From the IMG/VR virus record IMGVR_UViG_3300014913_000759, positions 1 to 64,000 of that record: DNA of 64,000 nucleotides; one strand, 5' to 3'. Positions 48,402-59,364 of the stretch are shown in pieces. This DNA comes from a virus. The notes under the pieces are model-generated. The model was not told the DNA's origin and searched no databases. It saw only the letters and a program-made list of their open reading frames with translations. The translations under genes and the position numbers were made by a program. The first letter of the stretch is position 1. Every line of letters starts with the position of its first letter.

Positions 48402-50633
48402 TTAGTATCCTCCTCCGCTTATTGTTGTACCGCTTAGTGTTGTCATATATTCTGCACCAGCCAGGTATGTAAGACCTTGATACGTTCCAGGAAAACTATA
48501 AGTTACTAGAACAGTGTCGCCAGGTTCTTTGCCGAAAATCTTCATGGAAAATAGGCCTGTACCGGAAGCTGCTGTTGTGTGTGCCAAAACTTTCCCTCCG
48601 ACCTCATCGAGTGCAACTACATAACATATGTCATCCATATGTAGACCGTATCTATTAGTACATTCACCTTCCACATAAGAATATGGGTCAAATGAAATCA
48701 ACCCATTAAATGTGTTGTGATGCTCGGCCTTCAGCCAGGCTGCTGATCTGGAGCCATTTGTTATTCTTACCTCATCTATTATTCCGTCCCAATACATACC
48801 AGAACCATCAATCCTTGCTCCTATATCCAATTCATTAGTTGTGTTTTCTTTAAAAACATCGACTAAAGAAGTAGTAGCTGAAACCGGCTGACCATCAATA
48901 TACAAGGTTGCAGTGTTGTTACCTTGTGTCGCTGTGTCCGTCGTAGCTACGACAGCAACGCTTTTAAATTCGCCATTGTTGATGGCGCTGGCCGTCGTAT
49001 ATATTTGTGAAACACCGCTAGTATTACCATAGTTATAATTTAAACATCCGGCTCCGTGGACGTAACCCATGTACAAACCCCAACCACCATTTGCATTGTT
49101 AGTTCCATGTCCAAGGATAGCTCTGCCGTCCGTGGCTGTGGTCTTAACAATAGCTGAAGCAGTAAAGGTTTTGTTGGAAAAGTTCATTGGGTCGCCTAGG
49201 TCTATATAATCGTCATTGCCATCAAAATCCAAAGCTTTGCCGGCTCTTCCGTCTACCAAATCGCCAGTCAACATAGATCCGCCAGATGTTCCGTGATGCA
49301 ATCTACCGGAAGAATCTTTTATAGCGTCTGTTCCGCCTGAAGGGTCTTGACTAAGACGATAAACATATTGAAAATCTATCCATACGCCGACAGCAGCGTT
49401 ACCAAATTGCCATCTTTCGGCATTTGTATTTGAATGTGTATACAATATAGAATACGGGTGAGTAGTGTCCCACCCACCATACCATAATCTATATACACCA
49501 TCATCATTTATAATACTAGCGGAATAGGTGCGTGTCGCGTCATAAGTTCCTTCTAGGCCGACATCAAAAACTCTCAGCGGTGTTGACCAGGACGTTCCAT
49601 TAGTAGACGTGGTGTGCAATAACCTGAAAACATTAGAAGAATCATTTCCAGAAGGGTACATTGTATAAGTTGTGCCTTCTTTTATAACGGGACCTGGGTA
49701 AATTTGTGAATAGGCATCGGAGGTTCCGAAGTTTATAACTTGCTGATGGCCTGTCCAAGTCGTGCCGTTAGTAGATTGTGCATAACAAACTCTATAAGCA
49801 AAGCCGTCTTGACCTCCATACCACATCTTATATGTGGTGCCATCTTTAATTACATAAGGGGTTGAGCAATGTACACTATCTGCCGATATATTTCCTGGCG
49901 CCATAACTTGTTGGAAATTTGACCAGCTTTCGCCATCTGTCGATGTACAGTAGATTATGCTCCAATATGACCCACCATGGCCAGCGTACCACATCTTATA
50001 TGTAGAGCCATCTTTAATGACTGTCGGAGATGTGGTGTGCACGGTATCGTAGGTGCCCTCTGAGCCTAAATCTATAATCATTTTATGGCCTTGCCAGTTA
50101 TTAAGAGTGCCTGACGAGACACAATAACCAATTCTCCATCTATCAGGCGTAATCGTTCTCATACCGTACCACATCTGGTAATCATCATTGTTTTTTAAAA
50201 CCGTGGGCCAGGACGCTGTTTTGTCGTCATATGTTCCTTCGGTGTTTGCTTGAACCTCCACAGTAGCGTGTACATCTGTAGCCTTACTCACGTAATCTAC
50301 GTTATCCGCTTTCGTAGAATCATAATATAAATACAATGTTGTATCTACACTAGAATACAGTGTCGGTACTTTAGTCCATAGGTGTGCAATCTCTTCCGTC
50401 GCATCCCAATACTCGACCTCCACCGGTAGTTGTGTTTCGCCGTCTGCGGATGTGATCGCTATTTTCTTATAAGAAGGCCCGACCTCATCAAACACAGGGG
50501 TAGCATCAAAGTCGCCTGCCGTACCCGTACCACTAGAGAGTGTAATCAAGACGGGAAAATCTGTTAGATTACTATCTATCTTGCTGCTGTCTAGTGTAAG
50601 ACGCATTATGTTTGACCAGTCTAACCAAGCCAT
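48402..50633 (-). CDS. DUF2341 tail protein 2 with five-bladed propeller
   Basis: 743 residues. Residues 1-120 are DUF2341-like. Residues about 125-402 hold five units near 142, 202, 257, 315 and 373, each with a P-x-V-I-K-(D/E)-G-x-x-Y-x-M-W-Y-like core. This resembles the five-bladed propeller of GH43/levansucrase-type glycan-active proteins, but no catalytic acid pattern is clear. A LamG domain follows (about 420-640, LDFDGNDDYIDLG), then a carboxypeptidase-regulatory-like end. Probably a carbohydrate-binding fibre protein. Ribosome site GTAGGAGG. Confidence 0.78.
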   Translation of the reverse strand: MAWLDWSNIMRLTLDSSKIDSNLTDFPVLITLSSGTGTAGDFDATPVFDEVGPSYKKIAITSADGETQLPVEVEYWDATEEIAHLWTKVPTLYSSVDTTLYLYYDSTKADNVDYVSKATDVHATVEVQANTEGTYDDKTASWPTVLKNNDDYQMWYGMRTITPDRWRIGYCVSSGTLNNWQGHKMIIDLGSEGTYDTVHTTSPTVIKDGSTYKMWYAGHGGSYWSIIYCTSTDGESWSNFQQVMAPGNISADSVHCSTPYVIKDGTTYKMWYGGQDGFAYRVCYAQSTNGTTWTGHQQVINFGTSDAYSQIYPGPVIKEGTTYTMYPSGNDSSNVFRLLHTTSTNGTSWSTPLRVFDVGLEGTYDATRTYSASIINDDGVYRLWYGGWDTTHPYSILYTHSNTNAERWQFGNAAVGVWIDFQYVYRLSQDPSGGTDAIKDSSGRLHHGTSGGSMLTGDLVDGRAGKALDFDGNDDYIDLGDPMNFSNKTFTASAIVKTTATDGRAILGHGTNNANGGWGLYMGYVHGAGCLNYNYGNTSGVSQIYTTASAINNGEFKSVAVVATTDTATQGNNTATLYIDGQPVSATTSLVDVFKENTTNELDIGARIDGSGMYWDGIIDEVRITNGSRSAAWLKAEHHNTFNGLISFDPYSYVEGECTNRYGLHMDDICYVVALDEVGGKVLAHTTAASGTGLFSMKIFGKEPGDTVLVTYSFPGTYQGLTYLAGAEYMTTLSGTTISGGGY

Positions 50634-50641
50634 ATATCCTC

Positions 50642-53128
50642 CTACTCACCTACAATTAGGTCTGTTGGGCTTCCTGTAAATGTTTCTGTAGCCACCAACA
50701 CATTATTTTCTATGTGACTTATAACATTATTAACCAAATAAAGATCCAAATTATCAAAAGTTGAATCTGAACTGGCCCAGATGCTGCCATAGTTGTCATT
50801 AGATCCTGCCGCAACGCGAGATGTATATGCTTCAGAGTTTTTCTCTTGCATCTCCCACTCAGCAATACATATTTTGCCGGTGTTGGCGTTCCAGTTGCCG
50901 ATCGCCTTCAGCTTATATTGATAATAATACGTGTTGTTAGTAAATGTATATTCTTGCCAGTTTGTATTACGTGGTGTATATGTGTTCTTTAAACCGATAA
51001 GCTCAGTCCAATTTGTTAGATCGTTCGAGCCATAGAATACGATTTGTTTTGGAAAATACGCATACATAGAATCAAAACCTACGGGTTTTAATCTCAGCTT
51101 TGATACTATTTTCTTGCCCACGCTAGCACTATTGCGTGACATTTTCCATTCTTGTAGTGCTATATTGGAACCATAGGTGTCAACAACATAAAGTCTATAA
51201 CTTCTGTATGCAATGTTGTTATCAAATACAACAGTTTGCCAAGTCGCAGACTGAGAGAACTGGCCGGTATGAAGAGTAACCCATTCCTCATCACGTGGAT
51301 GTAAAAAAGAACCCTCTATTCTATAATTTTTAGGCATTCCACTAAGTGTGTCTGACACACCTTTAACTGATAAAACCGCTACCTTGTAAATCTTAGATTC
51401 AAAATCTATGGCAGCCCAACCACTGGTAGTTGTAGACCGCCAAAAAGCGTTGCCAGACTCATCAGTATCATTGTCGGATAATTTGGACGCGTTTCTGTAT
51501 CTTACGTGTCCATCGTCATAATGTAAATAGTTTGTGTCAGTAACATCACCATTGTAGGAACCAAAATCTATAGTCAGCTCTATGCCTGCGCCGGCGGCGT
51601 CTCCGTCATCACTACACCAAATGTTATCTAGAGCGTTTATAATGTTGTCTGATAATTTTGTTGGGTCTCCGCCCGACACAGAGGTAGATGTGTGCTCATA
51701 GTTTACGAGTGTTAGATCTGGGCCATAATCATACTCTAGTACATCAGGGTCTATACGTTCCTCTGTCAAGAGATTACTAACGTCAAACTCCGGTTCTGGG
51801 GAAACATACTCTCTAATAATAACCCAGTCTATTTCACCGTTACTTCCGTACGTACCTCTTCCACGCACTCTAAAATTGTCAAGCCACGTATTGCCCTCAC
51901 AGGATCTTTCCCAAGAATCTAAATAATCTGTATATGTATTTCTTCCGCTTACACCTTGGTGTATGGTATCAGTAGGTTCATGATATGTAATTATATGTCT
52001 ATTATAGCTCTGACCTTCTATACCTTTTTCAGTGCCTGTGTCTGCTCCTGCTCCTCCGCACTCAAAATTATGTGTCCTGTATGTATCGCCGTATGCGCCG
52101 TAGCTTACATAATTTTCCCATGCCCAGTCGAAAATAAAATAATCGTACGACACGTATCCTGTACTTGGTGAAGCATCTTCTATCCAAACATATGTCTCCA
52201 GTGCCCAACTGCGCACACCATTAAATATGTTGCCTTTCGTTTGTATATAATCTGGCAACGGGCCAGGGTATACTCTAGAGCCCTTAATAGTATAAGAGCC
52301 AAAAACAGACCATTTGGAGGTATCTATAGATGTACCAAGAAAATCATCATAAAGTAAAAAATCAATAGAATCAGGGTCAGATATTCCTGAATCATTCTCT
52401 TTGCCCCAAAAAGCATACAGCTGTTTAGTTTCGTTTGCTGACAAAGAAGGTATATTAAGCCATACAATTGCCTCCTCATTAGCAACGTCCCACTTTTCGA
52501 TCCACATTTTCCATATATGACCACCGTTCCAATCCTCACCAACCCTAAAATCACCACTTCCATGCGCAAAGAGCTGGATGATTCCCAGACTAGTATATGT
52601 GTTGCCGTGGTTACTTAACACATCAAACTTATAATACCTATATGTTTCTGAGCTATCGACATCAAATGATTGTAGGTTGCCGTTTGCTGCCGCATTTCCT
52701 GTGAGTAGCTCATACCACACGCTATTGTCGTTGGAACCACTAAGCTTAAAACTATCCACCATCTGATCGTTGCCGGCGCTATTCCAACGTTGTAATTCTA
52801 ATCGGCCAACGGCCAACGATGTACCTAAATCCACTTTCCACCAAGCCGTAGAAACATTGATTCTCCAATAGTCATCAACATGGTTATAAGTAGAACAATC
52901 CTCAGGGCCACCTTGAAAAGCGGAAGACGCATAATGTGTCATATTCTCATTATTTGCCCTTGGGCCGCCAACAGAAAAACTTTTTGTCTGTGAAAAATCA
53001 AAAGTTGTAGCATCTAAAATTAACTTAACAGGATAATTCGTTAGATCCTCTCCAGATCTTTCCGTTATAGTTAACTCTTCTCTATACAAATAATGTGATG
53101 AATCTATGTTAGCAGCATAATCTGCCAT
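50642..53128 (-). CDS. DUF2341 tail protein 3 with F5/8C-like domains
   Basis: 828 residues. The N-terminal DUF2341-like segment is interrupted by a discoidin-like (F5/8 type C) domain at about 45-195 (WWKVDLGTSLAVGRLELQRW, FKLSGSNDNSVWYELL). A jelly roll opens at LYDDFLGTSIDTSKW. Two further discoidin-like units occupy about 475-650 and 660-800 (RIEGSFLHPRDEEW, FYGSNDLTNWTEL). Discoidin folds bind glycans. Start with a GTGAGGTAAC site. Confidence 0.75.
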   Translation of the reverse strand: MADYAANIDSSHYLYREELTITERSGEDLTNYPVKLILDATTFDFSQTKSFSVGGPRANNENMTHYASSAFQGGPEDCSTYNHVDDYWRINVSTAWWKVDLGTSLAVGRLELQRWNSAGNDQMVDSFKLSGSNDNSVWYELLTGNAAANGNLQSFDVDSSETYRYYKFDVLSNHGNTYTSLGIIQLFAHGSGDFRVGEDWNGGHIWKMWIEKWDVANEEAIVWLNIPSLSANETKQLYAFWGKENDSGISDPDSIDFLLYDDFLGTSIDTSKWSVFGSYTIKGSRVYPGPLPDYIQTKGNIFNGVRSWALETYVWIEDASPSTGYVSYDYFIFDWAWENYVSYGAYGDTYRTHNFECGGAGADTGTEKGIEGQSYNRHIITYHEPTDTIHQGVSGRNTYTDYLDSWERSCEGNTWLDNFRVRGRGTYGSNGEIDWVIIREYVSPEPEFDVSNLLTEERIDPDVLEYDYGPDLTLVNYEHTSTSVSGGDPTKLSDNIINALDNIWCSDDGDAAGAGIELTIDFGSYNGDVTDTNYLHYDDGHVRYRNASKLSDNDTDESGNAFWRSTTTSGWAAIDFESKIYKVAVLSVKGVSDTLSGMPKNYRIEGSFLHPRDEEWVTLHTGQFSQSATWQTVVFDNNIAYRSYRLYVVDTYGSNIALQEWKMSRNSASVGKKIVSKLRLKPVGFDSMYAYFPKQIVFYGSNDLTNWTELIGLKNTYTPRNTNWQEYTFTNNTYYYQYKLKAIGNWNANTGKICIAEWEMQEKNSEAYTSRVAAGSNDNYGSIWASSDSTFDNLDLYLVNNVISHIENNVLVATETFTGSPTDLIVGE

Positions 53129-53130
53129 AG

Positions 53131-56100
53131 TTACCTCACTGACGCCAAATCAGACACCGGCTCTCTTATTTGACCAGCTATTGGTTGTGAAAATGTAATC
53201 AAATTGTCTCTTTCACTTTCGTATTGGGCAGCAATGTAAGATGCGCCCTTAGTGCTGTCGAATACACGAACTTCATCCAATCTCCCAGTCCAAGTATTGC
53301 TCGAACCGGTACTATCGTGTCTTCTTCCTATAAACCACGTACCAGTAGTCGGTAATGTATGACCGCAGCCCGATATGTTGCTCTGAGAGCCATTAAGATA
53401 TATCCTAAAATCACTTGCTTCTGTAACTACGACGACGTGGACCCACGTGCCTGTAGAAGTAAACGTACCGTTTTGTAACAACCAGTGGTAAGTGCCTGCG
53501 TGGCCGCCTTTAAACTTGCTAGCCGGACCATCGTAAAACAGCGCAATCCTTATATTACCTGCTGACGTGCCCTGCGTTATTAAACCACAATAGTCCGACT
53601 TGCCACCAAGACTATTAGCATAGGCCCAACAGGAGATGGTCATCTGGTTGCCGGAAAAGGTCTGAGATCCTATATCTATATATTTATCACCAAAATATAG
53701 GCATTTGCCTATACCAAGCCTTCCATCTACTAGATCTCCAGAAGTCCACGTAGCACCAGCATTAGTAGGAGTTCCGTTTCTTATAGTTGTGGAAGAATCT
53801 AAAATACAACCGGATCCTCCCGTCGGATCTTGATTTAAATGATAGACCATACCACTATCGCTGGTTCCCCAAACGGCCTTGGCAGCCGTAGAACCAATAT
53901 CACCTACATATGTTGTGTTATCAGCCCAGCTGTTATTCCACTTCATATACAAGGTTGTGTCTTCCGTAGCAGAAATGGAGGGAACTTTAACCCAAAGCTC
54001 TGCTTCCTTGCCAGAATTATCCCACCTCTCTATCTCAACATAGCACTCGGTACCATCAGCAGTAACGACCTTTAGTTTCTTACTATTGGCGCCGAGGTCA
54101 TCGAAGATTGAGGTGTTATCATAATCATTTATGCCTGAAGAATCACTTAGCCTAACAAAAACAGGAAAATCTGTCTTAGTGCTGCTGATTTTTGAAGAAT
54201 CTATTGTTAGTTCCAACCCCGTGTCGCTATCAATAACTTCTGGTGAGCTTAGCCAATACTGTCTTACAACATCGTTATAAATTGCATTTAGTGCAGCACC
54301 TTCGCCTCTCGATGCTACCGCAAAACTTGTATTATAAAAAGTAGAATTAGGTTCTGCTGTAATAGCTATAAAGTTTGTCGATGTTCCTTTCAAAATTCTA
54401 CCTTGGTTGGTAAAAAAGTAATATGATGGTGACCACTCTTCGCTCGGTTCGCTGCCACTATAAGTTGTAAACCACCGATAGTAATGGCCGGTGAGTGGAG
54501 CGAGGCCACTCAATGTGGCAGTAAAACTACTTCCAGAAGTCTGTAGACCAATAGAAACGGAGCTTTGCCATGAGGCTTTAACAGTACCTTCATCGGAAGT
54601 ACCGTAATAAACCGACACAATACCGTCATGGTTACTGCTTGGTATTGAGCCATAGAGTGTGGCCTCATCGTGTGAAGGAAACGTTGGAGATGTTGTATTA
54701 GAAATCCCTACTAAATATTCGGCATCATCAAACGTCAGTAAGTTATCAAAAATACTTTGGTTGGATGTTCTTATCCAGTCACCGGAACGCGCCACATTAG
54801 AAATACGTACCTCGTCAATGGTTCCATCAAAATAACCGGGGTCATCCGTCTCAGCAGCGCCGAACCGAACATTGCTGGTCGAAGAATTTAACGTACCTGT
54901 AAATGTAGTGCTATTTTCTTCGTAGCCATCTATATAAACACGCACAGTATTTCCGTCCCAGGAACCAACTACATAATGATCAACATTGTCTGATAAATCT
55001 GTAGATCCGGTTACTGTTGTGAGCTCCGAATTAGTCCTAAAAGGTATAAAACTCAACTCTCCAGTGGCATTTTTTCTAAACTGCCACGAACGTTGGTCAG
55101 GATTATCATCTTTAGAAACTAACTGCGATGTGGCGGCTTGGTCGGTTTTTATAACAGCCTCTACGGTTATATAGTTTACATTAAATTTACTGTCATTTCC
55201 TGCCAATAAATATTCGTCGACACCATCTAACTCGTTGCTGGCGCCTATTAATGAGTATCTATAATCTGCAGTAACCATAGAACCTTTCGGTGTTGCATGC
55301 AACACATTTATAGAAGAATCCTCTATTCTATCTGTAACATCTTCGTAGGGCCGTTGCGACATATGCCATACACCAACATAATTATCCTCCCAAACTCCCG
55401 ATGCTGATGTCGGAGCAGCTGCTATGTAGGCAGTGTTGTTGTCCAACTCACTGTTATAATATAGATAAAGCTGTGTGTTGGTTCCGCTGGATAGAGTGGG
55501 TATTTTTGCCCACACATATGCCATTTCACGATTTGGATCCCAATAATCTATCTCCGCCGGGCATTGTGTCGTACCATCAGATATTGTAATGGCAATTTTT
55601 TGTTTATTTTCATCGGATCTCGCCTTAATAACTCCATCTGCAGAATTTATGGTGAAGTTGTCCCAGCTTACATCCCAAGTTGCAGCGTCTCTTCTTATGT
55701 ATCTTAGGTATACGCGAGCATCACCGGTAGTGGTGGTTTCGGTGGTATAACCAGACGAACTGCCTTCCCACTGCCACATCCCGCTACTCCAATAAAACAC
55801 TTTTGTAACAGTGCCAACACGTGTTATTCTAAATTTTCCTGGTCCATAGTCTGCTGTGCCGGTTTTTTCGTTAGATGGTGGGTTAGCTATGTATCTTGGA
55901 GACGTATCAGGCTTCATGGTTCTAGCAATATAAGCCGAGCCTCCACCATCATATTGTACTTGAAAATACATATAATGGTGGCTAGAAGTAGGTGCCGTAT
56001 GGTTGTTCATTTGCCAATCTACTTGTATATCAAAATCTCCAACTAACTTAAAATTACTCTTTGCGTACAGCTGATCTGTAGTGGAACCAACTGTATTCAT

Positions 56101-56391
56101 TCTAAGTTTGTTGCTAGATATATATGGGTAATCATCGTCGGTAAGACTCCACAAAAACCAACGAACTTCGTTTGGAGGATCGTTGTTCGTTCCAGTAAAG
56201 GTATCATCTGAGTCCACCTCAACTAAAAACTCATTAAAAACCTTAGTTAGATCTGCATTATTTCTACCAGAGGAGCTGGAGATCTTTATAAGTGCTGGAA
56301 AATCTGTAAGGTTTTCAGATAATCCACCAGATATAGTTGTGGGGTCTATTGTAATCGGTATTCTTCTTTTCCAACCAGGTAGCCAAGCCAT
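53131..56391 (-). CDS. Twin DUF2341/LamG tail protein 4
   Basis: 1086 residues containing two consecutive DUF2341+LamG pairs. The first DUF2341 (1-about 320) is split by a jelly roll, with LamG at about 340-560 (HMSQRPYEDV, TIDEVRISNVARSGDW). A fibronectin-III-like segment follows (about 565-675), then a second DUF2341 (720-835) and LamG (about 840-1065, GRLDEVRVFDS). Probably the product of an internal duplication. Carbohydrate-binding fibre role inferred. Ribosome site TTGGAGG. Confidence 0.78.
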   Translation of the reverse strand: MAWLPGWKRRIPITIDPTTISGGLSENLTDFPALIKISSSSGRNNADLTKVFNEFLVEVDSDDTFTGTNNDPPNEVRWFLWSLTDDDYPYISSNKLRMNTVGSTTDQLYAKSNFKLVGDFDIQVDWQMNNHTAPTSSHHYMYFQVQYDGGGSAYIARTMKPDTSPRYIANPPSNEKTGTADYGPGKFRITRVGTVTKVFYWSSGMWQWEGSSSGYTTETTTTGDARVYLRYIRRDAATWDVSWDNFTINSADGVIKARSDENKQKIAITISDGTTQCPAEIDYWDPNREMAYVWAKIPTLSSGTNTQLYLYYNSELDNNTAYIAAAPTSASGVWEDNYVGVWHMSQRPYEDVTDRIEDSSINVLHATPKGSMVTADYRYSLIGASNELDGVDEYLLAGNDSKFNVNYITVEAVIKTDQAATSQLVSKDDNPDQRSWQFRKNATGELSFIPFRTNSELTTVTGSTDLSDNVDHYVVGSWDGNTVRVYIDGYEENSTTFTGTLNSSTSNVRFGAAETDDPGYFDGTIDEVRISNVARSGDWIRTSNQSIFDNLLTFDDAEYLVGISNTTSPTFPSHDEATLYGSIPSSNHDGIVSVYYGTSDEGTVKASWQSSVSIGLQTSGSSFTATLSGLAPLTGHYYRWFTTYSGSEPSEEWSPSYYFFTNQGRILKGTSTNFIAITAEPNSTFYNTSFAVASRGEGAALNAIYNDVVRQYWLSSPEVIDSDTGLELTIDSSKISSTKTDFPVFVRLSDSSGINDYDNTSIFDDLGANSKKLKVVTADGTECYVEIERWDNSGKEAELWVKVPSISATEDTTLYMKWNNSWADNTTYVGDIGSTAAKAVWGTSDSGMVYHLNQDPTGGSGCILDSSTTIRNGTPTNAGATWTSGDLVDGRLGIGKCLYFGDKYIDIGSQTFSGNQMTISCWAYANSLGGKSDYCGLITQGTSAGNIRIALFYDGPASKFKGGHAGTYHWLLQNGTFTSTGTWVHVVVVTEASDFRIYLNGSQSNISGCGHTLPTTGTWFIGRRHDSTGSSNTWTGRLDEVRVFDSTKGASYIAAQYESERDNLITFSQPIAGQIREPVSDLASVR

Positions 56392-56394
56392 GGT

Positions 56395-59364
56395 TTATTC
56401 CTCCAACAAGTACCATTTATATCTAGAATTTGCTTCATTTCCAGGACGTTCCTCGATTAGAGCCACGCCACTAGACGTTGCTGCAAATATCAAGTTTGCT
56501 CCATTATATATAGATGTGCCCTCCACAACGGAGATATCATTTATCACACCTCCTGGAGGTAATAGCGTTCCAGATATTGTCGAATCATACTCATATCCGA
56601 TTGTACCTTCTGTCCAATCGCATTGATGGGTGTAGATGGTTACGATTTTTGTTCCCGCTGCGTAGTAGAAACGACCACGACAAGTCTGAAAGCACTTCGT
56701 TGCTGCAGCAGTCAGTCCGCTACTGTGGTCGTAAGAGCTAGATCTTCCTAAATTAAAATGATCTACACCTGAGGCCGTAACAGCACATACATAATCACCA
56801 CAGGCACTTATATCCTTTACGTAGTTGTCCAATATGTCTGGATATTGTTTCCACAATAAAACCTCACCAGTAAGATCTTGTGGTGAATATATGTTTTCAT
56901 TAGTAATAGTAGTAGTAGGTATATATAATATACCAGATGTTGTTGTACCTATCAACAGCTTCTCATTTGATTCAGCTATAGCATTTACACCACTTAATGT
57001 AGCGTACGCTATGTAATAGTCCGTACTTACATCTACATTATATATTTCTATACCAGAGGTAGATACGTTATAGATAGGATTATCATATATACAGTATACG
57101 GTATCTGGACTAGATAGTGGTGTTATCTCTAATGTACCATAAGTTAATAGACTATCTGTTATGGAAGCGTAGTCTGTTTCCATCCAGTTATCTGAACGTA
57201 CTGTAGAGGATATCCTTACTTCGTCTATCATACCATCGAAGTGTGCGCTACCTCCTGTTTGGCTTCCTATCTCTACTACTTGGTCATTGTCTGATTGGTT
57301 TAATGATGTATATGTTTGTGTACCCGTGAAGCCTACAGACTCTCCATTGATGTAGACAGACTCTACACCAGTGCCGTCTGAAAACGTAAAGGCCACGTGA
57401 TTCTCTCCGGCGCCGGAAATTGTACTGGCGCCTGTCAGTGCCTGTTCTGCCCAGGCCGTGCCATCACTACTACCTATTATCACCTGTAATTGGTCACTGG
57501 CTGTGGTTTTTAGTGCCCAAATTCTCCTGTCAGACGAACTATTGAATCTGGTAATGAGCGCGGAGACTTCTGACGCGTCTGGTTTGAAAAGAGTAGACAC
57601 TGTTAAATCGGTGGAGTCTAGACAGTCGTAGTCTCCTGTATATAATCTCTCGTCGGTACCGTTAAATTGCAATGCTCTGCCCAATGTACCGGTCACGGTG
57701 TTTGCCAAGCCCATATTTTCTGTTGTGACGTCTAGATGGTGTATAGAACCCTTCTGAGTTGCTGGATACCTATCCATATGCCATACGCCTATATGGTCAT
57801 CATCCCATACTTCCTTCTTTACAATATCTGTACCTACTTTTATATGGCCTACATTGGTTCTTTGCAATGCGGTTGCGGCGCCATAAGCCCTAAAAAATAT
57901 GTTTCCTGAAGGATACGTTTCACCTTTATTACCCCATACCTCTGTGTTCTCAACAACTTTGTGGCCATTCATGTAAACATCGACGATTCCAGAGCCCGTT
58001 GCTACCTCTGTCCAATCAACAACCCACGAGTACCAAACACCATTATCCATTGTATGTGGATAAACAAGATTCCATGTAGCCGTATCATCATATAGATATA
58101 GCCCTTCGGCCGCAAATGTCATAAGAAGTGCGGAATCAGGGCCTCTAAAATACGCTTGAAACTTGTCATTATCGGCATAAGTTCCGATTCTTCTATGGTT
58201 TAACTCGAATTCTATTACCACTCTTTCAGCATAACCGGATGTGAATGTTTTGTGTCTGCAGGCCCTATTGCTGCTACTATAATTGAAGCCACTGAAGAAT
58301 TCAAAACTGCCTCCTTCAACAGTCATCCTACTATCACCGTTAGCGTTATCTAGGTTTGTCCAACCAGAAAGACTCGAACAGTCGTCGTCAACAAGGTTGG
58401 CAGTGCTTTGAACTATGGGCGCACCGACATAATCTGTGTCTCCTGCTTGGTTTTCATCGTAGTATAGATATAATGTAGTATCAGTACTATTAGATAGGTC
58501 TGTTTTAGTCCATAATATAATCTCTTCGTTTTCAAAGTTCCAGCTTTCTATCTCTACTGGTAATTGTGTCTCTCCATCGTCTGTTGTTAATGCTATATTT
58601 CCTATATTATGGTTAAGAGTGTCTGGATCACCTATTTTAGAGTAGTCCTGGTATGTTCCTGTAAGTTCGCTAACTAAATCTCCTGATAGGTCTACATCCA
58701 TTATAACATTATCACCGGCGTCGAGAAATCTGCACCAGTATAATGTAAAACTTGTGTTGTACCCAGATAAATGGTCTCTTACATACCATACAAAAGTTAC
58801 GTAGTCTTGTAAACTATTATCTAGATCTAGTGTATCCTTTATTGTGTGCTGTGAGCTTGAGGATTCCTCATAGTCTAGTTGCTGAATAGTACCGTAGCCC
58901 GCTATAGACCAACTATCCTCGTAAGGGAAATTAGCTCCGTCCGTTCTATCAAACTTACCATCCATCACTTTTGCAAAGTACCCAACGTTTCCGTAATTGC
59001 CGCCTGTTTCCCAGCTAAATTCTACTTGCGTGCCGGGAGGTAAAAGCTCCTTATGTACTGAAAAGAATATATACATCGAGCCCTGCGCTGAATTATTAGA
59101 TGTTATTCGTGCCGAGGTGGATGTTGGTTTACTAAAAACAGAAGCAGGTGAGCCTGACTCGAAAACATCATGTTCTTTCAGACTAACACCAGGAATATCT
59201 GTATAATCAAACAAAGTCCCAAATAGTTGTGTAATATCAGCATTATTCTTGCCAGACGCCGCAGACAGCTTTACCATCAAAGGAAAATCAGACAAATCCC
59301 CTGGTATATCAGCTGGATCTATTGTAATTGGTAGTCTTTTTGACCATCCGTCTAACCAACTCAT
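56395..59364 (-). CDS. DUF2341/LamG tail protein 5 with C-terminal propeller-like domain
   Basis: 989 residues from ATG 59364 (TAATG overlap, GGGAGG site). The DUF2341-like segment is split by insertions and completed at TQLPVEIESWNFENEEIILW. A LamG domain lies at about 590-790 (ALQFNGTDERLYTG, MIDEVRISSTVRSDNW). The last 220-230 residues form a strand-rich propeller-like domain with repeats of TTSG/TASG. That domain is repeated as a separate protein at 14348-15010. Fibre role inferred. Confidence 0.78.
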   Translation of the reverse strand: MSWLDGWSKRLPITIDPADIPGDLSDFPLMVKLSAASGKNNADITQLFGTLFDYTDIPGVSLKEHDVFESGSPASVFSKPTSTSARITSNNSAQGSMYIFFSVHKELLPPGTQVEFSWETGGNYGNVGYFAKVMDGKFDRTDGANFPYEDSWSIAGYGTIQQLDYEESSSSQHTIKDTLDLDNSLQDYVTFVWYVRDHLSGYNTSFTLYWCRFLDAGDNVIMDVDLSGDLVSELTGTYQDYSKIGDPDTLNHNIGNIALTTDDGETQLPVEIESWNFENEEIILWTKTDLSNSTDTTLYLYYDENQAGDTDYVGAPIVQSTANLVDDDCSSLSGWTNLDNANGDSRMTVEGGSFEFFSGFNYSSSNRACRHKTFTSGYAERVVIEFELNHRRIGTYADNDKFQAYFRGPDSALLMTFAAEGLYLYDDTATWNLVYPHTMDNGVWYSWVVDWTEVATGSGIVDVYMNGHKVVENTEVWGNKGETYPSGNIFFRAYGAATALQRTNVGHIKVGTDIVKKEVWDDDHIGVWHMDRYPATQKGSIHHLDVTTENMGLANTVTGTLGRALQFNGTDERLYTGDYDCLDSTDLTVSTLFKPDASEVSALITRFNSSSDRRIWALKTTASDQLQVIIGSSDGTAWAEQALTGASTISGAGENHVAFTFSDGTGVESVYINGESVGFTGTQTYTSLNQSDNDQVVEIGSQTGGSAHFDGMIDEVRISSTVRSDNWMETDYASITDSLLTYGTLEITPLSSPDTVYCIYDNPIYNVSTSGIEIYNVDVSTDYYIAYATLSGVNAIAESNEKLLIGTTTSGILYIPTTTITNENIYSPQDLTGEVLLWKQYPDILDNYVKDISACGDYVCAVTASGVDHFNLGRSSSYDHSSGLTAAATKCFQTCRGRFYYAAGTKIVTIYTHQCDWTEGTIGYEYDSTISGTLLPPGGVINDISVVEGTSIYNGANLIFAATSSGVALIEERPGNEANSRYKWYLLEE

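Noticed and set aside
56183-56626. Plus-strand frame of 147 codons across two tail genes.
   Set aside because: It lies opposite DUF2341/propeller coding sequence and spans a gene junction; nothing supports it.
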